64,000 nucleotides of DNA from contig KL647297.1 in the NCBI GenBank assembly GCA_000727475.1, positions 891,280-955,279 on the forward strand, written 5' to 3'. Of this stretch, positions 44,400 through 57,080 are shown piece after piece (the first letter of the stretch is position 1; the number at the start of each line of letters is the position of its first letter). Source of the stretch: Sarcocystis neurona. Lineage: Eukaryota > Apicomplexa > Conoidasida > Eucoccidiorida > Sarcocystidae. The notes under the pieces were generated by a model. That model did no database searches. It had not been told where the DNA came from and worked only from the letters and a program-made list of their open reading frames with translations. The position numbers and the translations under genes are program-made.

Positions 44400-46680
44400 A
44401 CAAGAATGGGCCCGGTACAGAAGTGCCTGGAACGAGATGACGGCAGAGGAGAGTGTTACAGTGGCAACTCGGAAGTCCCTATCCCTCGGGAAGTCGAATC
44501 ACGCAGGACAAAAGGCAAGCAAGACTCTTTTCAGACCCGTTCGAAGGAAATCAGCTAGCCAAGCGAGAAAACGTATGCGGCCGGTTAACTACCCTCGGAC
44601 GCGTCAGCGCGTTTTACCGTCGCAGAGAGCACACAGGTGGACTTGGAATCCACCAGATGACGAGCGTCTCGGTGTCAGGAGTCACAGCAGAAGACTGAAA
44701 ACTGCTTCCAGACTGCATTTCTTTCACCCGAGCACTTTTCTCCAAACGTCAAACAGGTGGCTCTGGGAGGCGTCCGTCAAGCAGGTGGGACCGTCCTTCC
44801 TGTGAGCTCTCCAAAAAGTACTCGAAAATGCCGTTGCACGGCATCGAACAACACAAAAATAGTAGCAGAATGTTGCCACTGGAGTCTCAATTTAATCTAG
44901 AGCAGTACATATGCACCTTACAGACTGCTACACCTTTCAAGTATTTCGTCGGTGTACACGCACAGCGTGTTGGGGCGACGGCTAAAAATTTCGAGTCATG
45001 TCCACGCGGGAGTTACTGACTTGTGCGGCAAGAAGACGCACGTCACCCGTAAATCTTGGCAAGAGCCGCGGAACATTTTCCTTTCGGAACTCTCTGGCAG
45101 AGCAAAAAACATCGCAGAAGGCGAAAAGACGTGCCTCTGCCGCAAGAAGCTGCCAGGGGGGCCCCCCGGCAGGACTTTTCCTGCACACGGATGTCAGCGT
45201 CCCGCTACGTACGGCGGGGCTGCCCCCCTCGTGCTTATCCTCGTGTTTGTGAGGAGACGAACGGGTCAGCCAGCCCCATAAAAATCACAGCTTCAGAACA
45301 GCGAAGACATCATATTTTTTAATAAGACGACAAACCCTGCGTTTCACGGCGGGAAACACGTCACACTACGATGCGCTCCGGGCAGCGGGACTCAACGAAC
45401 ATCAGACGAATTCGTTCCACGGTTATCAGCCTAAGACACCGTTGGAAGCAGTTGCTTTCACGTAAATAAGCACGACCGACAACGAATACCCCTATTAATC
45501 TACAGCTAGAGACGTAAAATATATCCGATCTCAGGTGTGGTGGGTGGAGTTCCTCAGCTGCACCACGGGAGGAAAAAGCTTTTAGATGCAGCATTAGCTC
45601 ATCCCATGAAACATTTCTGAAAATCTTCCGATTTACGCAATTGAATCAACACGTGGGATTATAATGCATGTCCAAAACTGCTACTCAGGTCTAAAGGAGC
45701 GTCCAGTTCGAAAGTTTCTCTTCTGAGCATATGCTAGTACAACCAACGCGCCACTATAAACCACACCACGCGGCCTCCGACGCAGGGCTTCGTCACTGCC
45801 TCTACGCCGTCGTACTTTACAGGAAGTCACCCCATGCCGCCTCCCGTGGAGGCCTCCGTCACGGCCTCTCTGTCCGCAACCTCACTGCTACTGAAAGTGT
45901 CTCCGTGTTGAATTGTGTCAATGCCGCAGTACCAGTGCCTGCCTTCGCGCCTTTGCTCTTTCCGTTTGTTTACGTTTTAGCCTCCCTCGCCTCCTTCGAA
46001 AGCTCTGCTTCCTGCGTACACAGATCTATCTGCATGTGGCTCCTGCAACTCTGCACGCGACGTCAACCGTATGTGTAGGCAGAAATACGTTTCGGCCTTG
46101 CGGTCTTCTAAAAACAGACAGCCTTCTGTATTTGTGCATATGGCACTTTCTGGTGTTCGACTGAAGCACCTGGAAGAGCACAAGTGGTTACGCACGTGCA
46201 CACTAAAATCTCTACGTGGGTCGGTAGTGGAGCAACGACTTCATACATTTGACGCCCTACTCGTGGTGGATGTTGCTTCGAAAAGAGGTCGCCTCCCGAG
46301 TCCCGCCTACTTTTTCTCCCACTGGACATTCGAGACCCCAGCAGCGCTTTAATAGGTCAACGTGTAGTCACGGAGGACCGCTTTACCGTCAGTTACTATT
46401 TTTGCTGCTACTACGACTACTGGGACCTACACGTCTGTACCGCTGACACTGAAACTAAATCCACTGTGTGACCCCAGGCACACTTTACTCTCGCGCTGGT
46501 GTAGGAGCTCTCCCTCGAGCTGATAAAGCCACTGCCAAGCGGAGCGAAAGCCTCTTAACACGTTCTCACACGCATCCACAACCCCCTCACTCTATTGCAT
46601 ATATGTGAAGATAAGCAGTGGCGGCCTGTCGTGCCACAGTATACTTGTGGAGGTCCGAGATCACAACTGAGCCTTAAGAG
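44400..46680. other. Repeat-poor stretch, no supported gene
   Basis: Open frames of up to 155 codons on plus (44338-44805) and 115 (45731-46078) are unsupported. One small internal duplication is listed at 45764-45868. Nothing else recognised. Confidence 0.55.
45764..45868 (+). repeat. Imperfect 69-nt tandem duplication
   Basis: CACGCGGCCTCCGACGCAGG at 45766 is echoed by ATGCCGCCTCCCGTGGAGG at 45834, each followed by a TTCGTCACTGCCTC-like segment. The period is 69 nt (23 codons). In one plus frame the copies read PHHAASDAGLRHCL and PHAASRGGLRHGL. Confidence 0.55.
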
Positions 46681-46682
46681 TA

Positions 46683-46773
46683 TGTGTGTGTGGGTATACG
46701 TGTGTGTGGGTGTGCGCGTGTGTGTTTCTGTCTGTGTGTTCCTCTGTGTATGCATGTATGTGTATGTGTACGT

Positions 46774-46817
<44 letters not shown>

Positions 46818-46830
46818 ACTTCTACGTGGT
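46683..46830. repeat. (GT)n microsatellite
   Basis: TGTGTG runs, purest at 46775-46815. It generates a Cys/Val frame on plus and a His/Thr frame on minus. Confidence 0.95.
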
Positions 46831-48540
46831 GCACCATAATACGGTGTCTGATAGGACCCGCTAATGTGCACGCAGGAATGAGTAGGCGAAGGAAACCCAT
46901 GTGGGCTTCACACGTACGACGATACACCCGCCTACTTGTGGAAAACAGAGATATGTCATAGCGGATATAGTTTGAGTAAAGTGCTCACACTTGCACGCTA
47001 CAGCCCTTCCCTGATAAGTATGGAAACAGGAGAAGATATAACGGTGCCGGAAACCTTGAACTGTACTCACACAGTTGTAGGAATGCATGTCTGAAATTCT
47101 ACGTAGTGAGGGGACACACAGAGGTACTACCATATGTGTCTATAAAGGGTCCAAACGCACACGTACGCACACACAGGTTCGTATAGAATTAGCGTACGTG
47201 TATTTGTAAACAACTACTGGTGTGGACATCGAATTTTTCGAAGTGGAGAGACACAGGCAAATGCACGGCTACAGATGTTCCACAGATCTTCGTACTGCGT
47301 ATTTGTGTGAGGGCTTGTATGCTGTAGGTGGGTACGTGGCGAGTCAGAGATACACGTGCATGACAAGCATGCACGTGTACACGAAGCTCCTTTCCTGTTG
47401 TGTAACGGTAAATCATGTAGGTGGGCACACGGATTGAAGGCCGCGAGACTGATTCGAGCGTAACACACAGATATGGGTACAGGCCTTTTCGATTTTACAC
47501 TTTGCTTCGCACGCTTATGCTGTACGTGTTCTTCGTTGCCAGATGGCGCAAAGGTGACTACTGAGCAGCCCTCACCTGTCTAGGGGAGAAACTGGGCTGT
47601 CCCATAAGCTTCGTATTGAGTTTGCCAGTGCCGAGTAGATAGTGTCCTGCTGGTCGTACGAATAAGACAGCGCCGGACCTGTCTTTACTATACCCCGAAG
47701 TAATACGGATAAAGGAACTGAAAGCTTGGGTGCACTCCTGGAGGCACTTCCGCGAGTTTCACAAAAATACGCAGAACGAGAGTTCTTCTGCAGTTTTACA
47801 TGCCAATGGACACCAGTGATGAGAGTGCATGGCACGGAGATACCGCGCAATAAGTGTAACACTGTTATACTCTTGTGATCTATCCTGATCAGCTGCGTCT
47901 GCAGTCTTCTCTTGAGTACGCACAAACATGTGCAAGATCGGGCTCTGCAGGGTCTTTTCGTGGGGTGGTAGTAATGTGCATCTCTAATTCTGCAGTATGC
48001 AAACAGATGGGCACTTCACGAAATACACCAGCTTGTAAGCACCACGCGCAGAAGAACCCAGTTATTTTCCATGAAGATTTTTATCGTCAAAGACGCAGGT
48101 TCCACTACCAAGGGTGCACCATAAAGTCCATCAGCCTGCGCCACTGAAAGCTTTGTGAGAGTCATTACAAGAAGAGAAAGACTCTTCTTTTCCCTCTTCT
48201 TCGTTGTCATACAGGGTGAATAAGACACTTGTGGAAATACGCGTATGCATGTGAGAAAATCTACCCCTATGTGGACATCTTGTTCGTCAGTAAACGGGCT
48301 CCTTGCAAGTGGACACCTCTCCCTCGGAGTACCCACGGACAGGGGGGAAAGTGCATGTGTGGAAACGTATACATACACAGAAATATGGAGAGATAGATTG
48401 ATAGATAATGAAGACACCTCCGCGTACGGCTGCTGAGACGAAATGGAAACATCTTCCTCTGTACACAAACCAGGGTGACGTGTAGTGCACATCTCCTTTT
48501 ACACCGTTTTTTCTGGTACTCGTTGTGGTAGTCAGGAGAG
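46831..48540. other. Unique sequence, no supported gene
   Basis: Frames of up to 158 codons exist on the minus strand (48016-48492) without splice or motif support. A short GATAGATTGATAGATAATG piece is at 48391. I see nothing else in it. Confidence 0.5.
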
Positions 48541-48555
48541 CGTTAGTATCTCACA

Positions 48556-49400
48556 TAAGTGCAGGAGTGGTAGTGGTAGTAGTAGTAGTGGTAGTAGTAA
48601 TAGTAGGGGTAGGAAAGGAGGGGAAGTAGTGGAAGGGGACGTAGTAGTTGGATGATCGTGGAGTGGTATTTTTTACCGCTACCAGGATTGACTCTTTAAA
48701 ACTAAGAGACGTGAGAGTGGTCGCAGACACCACACAGAAGACGTGTAGCAGCACACTGTATGACACGCGTACTATTACTATTGTAGCAGTCCTAAGGGAA
48801 CTACTGATGCTTATAAAAAGAGGACTAGTCACGCTAGCAAGAATCAGAAAGCAGCGGTTTAGTACTTGCTGCACTGGCAGGAGATCGCGTGTAGTTATTA
48901 CAGACCGACTACTGGTAGTGGTACTGTTGGTAATATTACGTCCTACCACCACTACTTCGGGCAGCTCCATTTTGTGTAACAGCTTTGCTAGCCGGCACTG
49001 ATAGTTCTGTTAGCAGAACCTGTGGTCGCGTCACTAGGAATAATTGTTGTACCCGTCATTCAACAGCTAAAGTGACACAAATGGTACGATTCGTATAGCA
49101 GTGGTAGTAGTAGTAGTAGTGGCAGATAAGTAGTTGCGCCGTAGTGCCGGGATAAGTAGAAGTAGTAGCAGCATTAGAAATAGTGGAACTGATTGTACTA
49201 CTTGGGGTAGACCGTATAGTAATCGGCGTCGCGATAGGACTAGAAATAATATTGGTTGAAATAGGAGCAGTAGTAGTGATCATAAGGAAAGAAGTAGCTC
49301 CAGTGCTCGCAATAAGAGGAATAGCGCTAGGAGAATTAGAAGGCGAATAGGAGCTGTAGTAATGTTGGTAGTAGTAAAGATAAGAGAAAAATTTACTAGA
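48556..49400. repeat. Decayed GTA/TAG trinucleotide field
   Basis: GTAGTGGTAGTAGTAG at 48566-48605, then scattered TAGTAG, AGTAGTAGTAG (49103-49120) and related triplets to about 49380. On the minus strand one frame is Thr-rich over 139 codons (48970-48551, ITTTTTTTTTTTTPALM at the end) and another over 75 (49283-49056). I read this as repeat decay rather than a gene. Confidence 0.6.
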
Positions 49401-50620
49401 CTATTAAGTATGGTAGTGGTGGTCACTGGTCACTGTAGAGACAAGAGAAAGATCTACGAGACCAATAATTGTACCCGGACAAAGTAACACTTCCAATACC
49501 AGAAGCAGCAGTTTTGATTGACAGGCACAGCTTACTATCAACGTCTCGAATGGTGCGCGGTTCCTTGCTTCCCTACAGTACAGAAGATGGAATTCTACAG
49601 GGGAGACGCACTCACAAGAAGTGCGACGGAGGAACTCGTTAGCAGAGGTTGTTCAAAACACGACTGTACAAGAAATGGTGGAAATCACATAAAGAAATTC
49701 CAGCAGTGCCCTCGACTGTGAATTGTTTTGTGTGAGTAACCGAAAGTGGGTGGTACAGGTAGAAAAATAATGATCTTGTTTATTGTTGTGTACTTCTCTT
49801 CGGATAACTGCAGTCCAACTGCTAGGAAAATGCTGCTAGAGTCACTACTCGGGAAATGCTGCTGAAGCCACGAACAGTGACTTTGCACAATTGAATGAAA
49901 CAGAAATCTCGGATCAAGACTATAAAGGCGATTAAGCATGAAAACGTCATCATCAAGGATCTCCATCGTGATGAAACCACAAGTCTGTGCGACAAGATGC
50001 AAAGTACTGACGCGTAAAGTCGTCAGACTGCATTATGTTGTGGTTTACTGGATCCTTCGTACAAACGGGCACACTTTCATGTCGTGGAGCACCCCGTGTG
50101 CCGGCGCGGCATCATGATTTTGATCCGAAATCGCGTCGGAAGCTATGAGACGCGACAATACTCAAAAGGCTCTAAAAGTCACACGATAAAGATCTTCCAG
50201 TGACGCGGACGGAACCAGTAGCTTGTAGGCCATTACTGCAAATATCTTCACAGACTCCTGCGGGAAGTGTTCCACTGGCCATTAATGCTGTCTATTTGAA
50301 TACGATGCTCAATTCAAAAAGACTTCACAAAAAGAACGACTTCGTCATCTCGTGAAACGCAGTCTGCGCTAGCTGGGCATCACAGTTCTCCCTTCAGAAT
50401 GCAAAAGTACAGATGTGTGCGCATACTTGTGTTCCCACATCGTTACAGGTACACAAATATATTCAACATACAGATGGCATATCGATGAACATATATAGAC
50501 GGATCCCTCCCTTAAGTACCTGCAATACGACTCCTCTATTTGTATACCTACACGCGTATTCTCGAAAACCACCGTGCAGCAAAAGAGTCGATAATCGTCT
50601 CGTGTACTTTTGCAAGGTTA
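49400..50620. other. Unique sequence, no supported gene
   Basis: Only short frames (up to 105 codons) on both strands and no repeats or motifs that I can see. Confidence 0.5.
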
Positions 50621-51226
50621 ATGGCTGTAGATTGTAACGCTGCTCTCACACACAAACAAGTCGGTGCTCCCCCAGAGCCACGGCCGTCTCCCATGCATTT
50701 CCTCGAGCTCAAGGCCGTCGAGTTGCAACGCGAGCGCATGCTGCACACGCCACTAGACTTTGGGCAACACCCTGTAAATGTATTATTCTCTCCATATAAT
50801 AAAGTTCGCGAATGGACTGGAATCGTGGACTTTTCATCGGCAGCTTGGGCTAACAAGCTGCGGTCGAAATCTGGAGGAATATCGGCGTTTTACTTCGTTT
50901 CCATGCGAGCATTCCGTCAGACCATCGGTCAGCCACCCGTAGTTAATAAATACTTCCTGCACATACGTAGACTCGCTTTCTGCTCTCCTTCTCCTTCCCA
51001 AGTATTCGAAGCTGAAACTCGTCTCAAAGCTTCGAAATATAGGGCATCCTCTGCCTTCAGAAGCTTCCCCATGCTTCCAGTCCATCAACCCGTTCCGCCC
51101 AACGTGGGTCGCCTTCTCTGCATGCTTTTTCACTTCCTTCGCGAGCATGCGTACACAAACCTTCCAGGCAACAGAACCAGTTCTTACATCCGCCGCATTG
51201 AATTTGAAGTTTTCCTACACATTTGA
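50621..51226 (+). CDS. Unknown 201-codon ORF
   Basis: ATG at 50621 to TGA at 51224-51226; the frame is also open upstream to about 50540. Balanced composition with segments such as HFLELKAVELQRERMLHT, ISAFYFVSMRAFRQTIGQ and VGRLLCMLFHFLREHAY. No repeats, no recognised domain. In sequence of this base composition a frame of this length is only mildly unexpected, and two minus-strand frames of about 100 codons overlap it. It could be a real small gene in the repeat-poor stretch or chance. Confidence 0.3.
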   Translation: MAVDCNAALTHKQVGAPPEPRPSPMHFLELKAVELQRERMLHTPLDFGQHPVNVLFSPYNKVREWTGIVDFSSAAWANKLRSKSGGISAFYFVSMRAFRQTIGQPPVVNKYFLHIRRLAFCSPSPSQVFEAETRLKASKYRASSAFRSFPMLPVHQPVPPNVGRLLCMLFHFLREHAYTNLPGNRTSSYIRRIEFEVFLHI

Positions 51227-53656
51227 CAAACGACCGAACCAGTCAGCTTCGTAGGATGTTAGAAGTTTTTTTTTCACGTTTGAAAATACGATTAAACGAT
51301 TGACCCGACTAGTAGCCGGCACTCCGATTCCATTTAACACGAAAACGTGTTGCAGGAGCGATAGGAGTCGCGGGGAGTATAACGCTACCAGCAGCCACCG
51401 GCAAACTGCCGTTCTGCAAAAGGAATAATAACATTTTGTGATATGTTGAGTGTAGTCGTGGCGATACGGCCCTTCTGCAGTTACCCCTCTACCACAGACA
51501 AGAGGAAACGAATGCTCACTTTATTATTGACATCGCCATGTCTTTTTCGACTACTTCAGGGTAGCGTGTCGGTTTCTGAACTCCCTCGAAATTCTATCCG
51601 TATATATCTAATGTCCCGTTTCCTCCAGGCTTTAACCACGTAGATGAAAGGGACGGGAAACTCTATATGATAGGAACCTCGCTCTGTTCGACATTTCCTC
51701 CCTGCATACAAGTCGGTGTAGATGAACTTATTCAGGAATTTCCATACGAATTCTCACTTTCACCATACGTGCGCAGTCCGTCAGTAGTTGCTGGGAGACT
51801 ACTGACCAGTAAATAAAGACAAAAGGATTTAGTTTAATCGACATTACGCTCTTCTTTATTTGGGTGTTCATTCGTAGGAAAGTATTCAGCGGTGCCGAAG
51901 TAAGTTCACAAACGTAGCCTCTAATATTTGACATTTCCTCGTGTTTTTTGTGCAGTAAAGGCACTGCGGCAAAGACACAAACTCAGCAAGTAGAGAGAAA
52001 CGTAGTTCTTGTTTTTCTCCGCATGTCAACTTTGTGTGGTGCACTGCGAGCGTCCGTACTGAGGATCCGCGTAACAAGTAGTTTTCAAGGGAAGAAGGAG
52101 ACACTTACAGATTTCCTCCTTAAAATCTCTTCTCAACAGAACTCCTCCCGAGGGTGGAAGAATCCATTTTCAGAGAATTAGTCCGTGCGTATCTGAAGTG
52201 TCATTTTCAACCGTACCCGTGCTCCCGAATGTATACAGCTACACACTTTCAGGGGTAGACGTAGAAGATGATTTTTAACGAAATTCGTGTGAAGTGACTT
52301 TTCACACACTAAGTTCGGTGATACCTGTGCGCCGGCAGAGTCCTCCTATGAAAGAGAGTAGTAGTAGTCAGCAAACGAGCGAGTGCGTGCGATCTCTGTG
52401 TGTTTCATACGCTATAACTTTTACGACGCGTAAGCCACCTAGGTAAACGAGGAGCCCGAATCGGCGAAAGATTTCTTGTCTGCTACACTTGTTCTTCCCC
52501 GTCGTCCTCAAGATTTCTGCGAATAACAGTCCACACTCAAAGAAGTGGATTTTCCAGCGTATTTTCTCCATGTTTAAGACCGTCGCCGGCGCGGCAGCAC
52601 GGGTAGAACTTCTGTCGGGGTCGTTACAACTCCTGCAGATTTCACTGAAATGACACGGAAACTGTTTGCCTGTGGAATGCCCGTATCGTCAGAGGCAAAA
52701 ATTCTCGCATTGAATTGATTGGCGTCGTGTGTTCTGCCGCTTCTACATTTGTAGCTGTGGTGGTCGTCTTCTTTTCAGAACACTCGAACAAGGGGGGGTC
52801 CTGGAGAGTCGTGGTGACACGCACATATTTTCAGGGCTTTTTCTACAAACACGCTTTGAGGAGGAGCATAATCTAAGTGCTCTATACGTCGATTAGCCGC
52901 TTCCTGCGGGTACTTCTAATTTTTTGCAGTGGGAGATGGTTTTCCGCACTAGACAAATACTTCGATAAGAACGTGCTCCCGCACTGCAGATAGCCTCACA
53001 CGTATTTTCCTCGGTCACAGAGGGCTGCCTCGTCGTCTTTCTTGGTGCGCAGCACGAATCAAGAGTAGCCGCAATTAATCGTCCGCAGAGAACAATTTGT
53101 TTCTCCCTGCCACCCAGCGACCTCTAATCTGCGACAGGGAGAAATTTTGGGTTTTCCCGCTTTCCCCCCCCCCCCCGGCCGATGAAGGGGAGAGTCTCGG
53201 GACCCAGAGAAGTTGTTCAGCAAGAACGAAAACGCATTCTTTTTAAATTTTAGGGGAGGCGAGAAGGAAGTTTTCTACACGCGGCCGGAATTTCTGACAG
53301 AGTGTGAATCCCCGACTGTCGTGGTTTTGTTTCTTTAACCCACTCTAGATCAAGTCTATCGATAGTTCGTTCAACTCTGTATTGCAGTGTAATGAGCGAC
53401 TCGTCGCAGATCACGACGGATTTTCTGCTCAGTCCCACAAAAGTGATGACACCGACGTAGACGCGCTTGAAAATATGCGTACTCGTCTAAGACTACTTAA
53501 TTTGGGTTAATCTTAAATTTTTTATCATTCGAGTTCATCTACGTAATGTCCGCACTCAGCTGGTGCTTCTCAGACAACGGAAGGCGCAGGACGTCTTCTC
53601 TTCTGCGTTGACTCAAAAGACACAAATTTGTCAGAGAAACCGAGTCTTTTTTTAAA
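51227..53656. other. Unique sequence upstream of the FYV7-like gene
   Basis: No ORF above 85 codons and no satellite. A C-rich homopolymer run is at about 53165-53178. The 5' flank and promoter of the gene at 53657 should lie within the last few hundred bases; I see no motif that I can name. Confidence 0.5.
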
Positions 53657-55222
53657 ATGGAAGGCGGGAAGAACCAGGGGGAGACGCGGAAGATGACGTC
53701 GGGGAAGGGAAGGCAGTGGACCCACGTTGGTAACAAACGACAACAGGAAGGGACGCAGACGACGATGAAGAAGAAGAAGAAAAGGCAGTGGATCAATTTG
53801 AGAGACAGAAGTCAGCGCTGGAATCACGAAAAGAAACTCAGGGACCTTAGGGCGCGCGCGGCTTTCAGGAAGCAACGCAGAAGGGAAGAGCAGCCTGAAG
53901 AACACTTCGACTGCGGGGACGCACAGTCGGCAACAAACTTCGAAAAAGACGAGGAAGAAGGAGAAGAAGGAGGAGGAAGAAAAGGGGGAAGAAGCGGGAA
54001 ACCAGGCACTTTCAGTTCGTCTTCTGCGCAGGCTGCTGATGTCGCCAGAGACCGTGCGTCTTACGCGTTGGAGCCCGATGAATTTCTCGAGAGAATCCTC
54101 AATCCCTTCTACTCGGAGAAAAAAAGGGAGAAGGGAGAAGCTGTTGCCTTTCAGACAGGAAGTGCAGCTGCCTGCGCGCGTAGAACGGAGTCGGAGGGGA
54201 GACGAAGAAAAGGTGCAGCTGCCGCTCACACTGCCTCAGGTAAAACTGCTGCTGTTGCAGCGGGTGAAAACGACTCCGAAGAAGAAATTTACGATACGGA
54301 CCCGTGTGGTGCTCAGGAAGAGGAAAAAGCGAATCTGCACGGGAAAAACGCGAGGCAGAGGTCTTTGAGAGCCACTGCCGAAAAAGTTGCAACATCGAGA
54401 AGCAAAAAACCTGGAGAAGAGGGCAAAGGAAGAGAGGACGAAGGAGAGGAGACAGATGAAGAATCTGATGACGAGGTAGCAGAAGGAGAAGACGGGGAAG
54501 CAGCTGCACTGTCAGAGAGATACTTAGGGACAGAGAAAAGTGAGGAAAATCATAATCGTCTCGGTGAGGAAGAGTCAACGCGCACGAGAGGAAGAAATCC
54601 ACGGCGAATAGCCTTGTATTCACCGCACTCGAGCGGAACCTGTATTGAGTCGTCTGTCCCTTCGACAGGAAAGAAGAAACGTCGGCGCGCGAGAGAAGTT
54701 TCGGGAGCAGAAAGCAAACGCAGGAAGGGTTCGAATTCGAACGAAGACACTAAGAAAGGTGTAGATGATGTTGCCGGGGTGAAAGAGTCGGGATCACAGG
54801 AAAGTTCTGCGCTGGAGACTCGGTGTTCCCCGACGTGCGGAGCGCCGAAGACGTTTGCAGAGAAGAAGAGAGAAAAGGGGAGAGGAGAAGAAGAGAAAAA
54901 TTCTGGCACAGACGAGAAGTCGCAGCGTCGTGTCGATAAACCCACGAAAACACAGTCGAACGAGTTGCAGATGTCGCTGCCGAAAAATGTTTTTTACCCA
55001 TTCAGAAATGCCATGAAGGAAGCAGCTCGAAGAAAGGCTGCGCAGGAAGAAGAGAGGAAACAAAGACAGGAGGAACGGGAAAAAGCAGAAAAAGAGAAAG
55101 AAACAAGTCGACGAAGAAGAGCACAACAGCGGCGAAAACTCGTGGCACGCACCAGTACGGGCCAGCCGGTTATGGGCAACGTTGTGCAGCTGCTCTTACA
55201 GAAGATTAGAAAGTCTACGTGA
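53657..55222 (+). CDS. FYV7/CCDC59-like rRNA-processing protein (probable)
   Basis: Single-exon gene of 521 codons, ATG at 53657, TGA at 55220. Highly charged: Lys/Arg-rich N-terminus (KKKKKRQWINLRDRSQRW, RARAAFRKQRRREEQ), then Glu/Asp-rich acidic stretches (DEEEGEEGG; GEETDEESDDEVAEGEDGE) alternating with basic patches typical of nucleolar proteins. The C-terminus has a long basic coiled-coil (RNAMKEAARRKAAQEEERK) and the tail RTSTGQPVMGNVVQLLLQKI. This matches the conserved GQPxM...LLxKI ending of the FYV7/CCDC59 family, implicated in small-subunit rRNA processing. The length exceeds the small yeast homologue because of the acidic middle. It lacks CAG homopolymers, unlike its neighbours. 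The assignment rests on the tail and overall character; another nucleolar basic protein is possible. Confidence 0.8.
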   Translation: MEGGKNQGETRKMTSGKGRQWTHVGNKRQQEGTQTTMKKKKKRQWINLRDRSQRWNHEKKLRDLRARAAFRKQRRREEQPEEHFDCGDAQSATNFEKDEEEGEEGGGRKGGRSGKPGTFSSSSAQAADVARDRASYALEPDEFLERILNPFYSEKKREKGEAVAFQTGSAAACARRTESEGRRRKGAAAAHTASGKTAAVAAGENDSEEEIYDTDPCGAQEEEKANLHGKNARQRSLRATAEKVATSRSKKPGEEGKGREDEGEETDEESDDEVAEGEDGEAAALSERYLGTEKSEENHNRLGEEESTRTRGRNPRRIALYSPHSSGTCIESSVPSTGKKKRRRAREVSGAESKRRKGSNSNEDTKKGVDDVAGVKESGSQESSALETRCSPTCGAPKTFAEKKREKGRGEEEKNSGTDEKSQRRVDKPTKTQSNELQMSLPKNVFYPFRNAMKEAARRKAAQEEERKQRQEEREKAEKEKETSRRRRAQQRRKLVARTSTGQPVMGNVVQLLLQKIRKST

Positions 55223-55329
55223 TGGTGGAGAGGCACAGACGGAGACAACAACTCCCCAAAGAAAAGCTTTCCTTACGAGAAGGAAGAAGTCAATTCACTC
55301 TCGGAACTCCGTATAGGTCTGTTGTTTCA

Positions 55330-57080
55330 CACGGGTGTACGCGTGCCCGTAGATGTGCGTGTACGTATATATGCGCGTATTCAGATACTTACATGAATAT
55401 TTATATGAGTAAGTACATGTGTATCCATGTATTTGCTTTCGTGGACATATATATATACATATATGTATATGTGCGGATGCAGATGTGGATGTAACGAGGG
55501 ATGAGCAAGTGCTGTCTGAACACAACAAGTTTATCGAGAAATGTTTCCGAAATTTTACCATTACATTTGAGCGGTGAAGGGAACGAGAAGTCGCACGGCG
55601 AATGGGTGTTTGACAAGTTTTCGTGTTCCTGTGTGCGTATTTGTGCGCGTACAAGTGTGACGTACTACACACTTTGACGTGTTTTTGCTTGTGTGTGTGC
55701 GTCTACATGCTGGTGCATATGTATGTGTGTGCGAACGTATAATTATCAGACAGCTCATCTATGATGCCTATAGATACACACCGGTGCATCTGTTTGTACA
55801 TGTATGTGGATATATACATATGTGTATATACGACTGTTCGACCAGGTACAGGAATGCGTGCGGGTATTCGTGTAGACACGTGGATATGTGTACGTGTCTG
55901 TGTATTGTTATCTCCGTGTGACGGCGCATTTACAATGTTCCTTGCGTTGTAGAATCAGTGGAGCGCGTAAGCTACATTTGAAGCAAGAGAGACACGCAGG
56001 GGTCTCTGTCTTCGCATCTGCACTGTCTGAGCAGTGGGGCTACTATGGCAAGAAACCAGAGAAGGCCCCCTCCCCTCGCTCTCTCTAGAAAATTGTTCAG
56101 AGCAGTGCTCGTAGCTTTTTAAATGAAAGACTGCTCCCCGGATGTCTTATTTTGATTGCATAGCAACGACTGAAAGCACAGCAAAACGCCCTTCGTCTGC
56201 AGGACGCTACAAGGAGAGTGTTTTTGTAGAAAAACTCCATATCAAAGTTTTCTTGCACATACGCACTCGAGAAACAGGTCTTTCCGCCGCAGACGTTTAG
56301 TAGATGGCGGAGCTGCCTATGTCGGCCTGAGAGGCTGCCAGCCGGTTCTCTTGGTGCACTAGACTGGCGCGTGTTTTCGCACGTGAGCACTAGTGTGTGA
56401 ACGAGTTTCCGTGCTCACGTGTGTGTGCATCTGTGTGTGTGTGTGTATGTGTGTCTGTGTGTGTCCGTGTATTTGTGTGTATGCATATGTGTATGTATAC
56501 GTTTTATTCGTACGTTCACACATATGAGTGTACGTACTTGTGTACACAGGTATATACACGTATGCACATATAAATGGATATATATTGTATGTGTGCTAGT
56601 TCCAGTAAAGGTGCTTTTGAAAAATTTAGAGAGTAGCTCGCCGATGTGCCTCGCTCGGCGTGCGTGGGCATGTGTAGCTGTTAAGACAACTAGAAGAGAG
56701 CTGCACACAATATCTAGGTGCATACGCACATAAAGACATATATATACGTATACATGTATATATATATATATTAATATATGCGTACGTGCATGTTAGTCAA
56801 GACGTGTGTATTCTCCGCCTCCGTATGCCTCCGTGCATCAGCGTATCGACATTCATACGGGCCCACCAAATGTGAATGACACACCGCCTAAGCACATATA
56901 TATACATATATATATATATACATGTATCGCGTTCGTGTATCTGTAAGTGTGTACGTTTTTACAGTTAACTCGTCTATTCCTTATATGCATGAGTCTGTCA
57001 ACAATCGTATAGATCGACGCATTACCTGTAGAGAGGCACCGGTGATGCATGTCCTGATGCCTCTCTCTATATGTGCGAGG
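55330..57080. repeat. TGTG/TATA microsatellite region
   Basis: TGTATATATG and TGTGTGCG blocks at 55340-55490, 55680-55910, 56415-56600 and 56735-56935, separated by unique sequence (55500-55680, 55930-56400) without supported genes. Confidence 0.7.
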
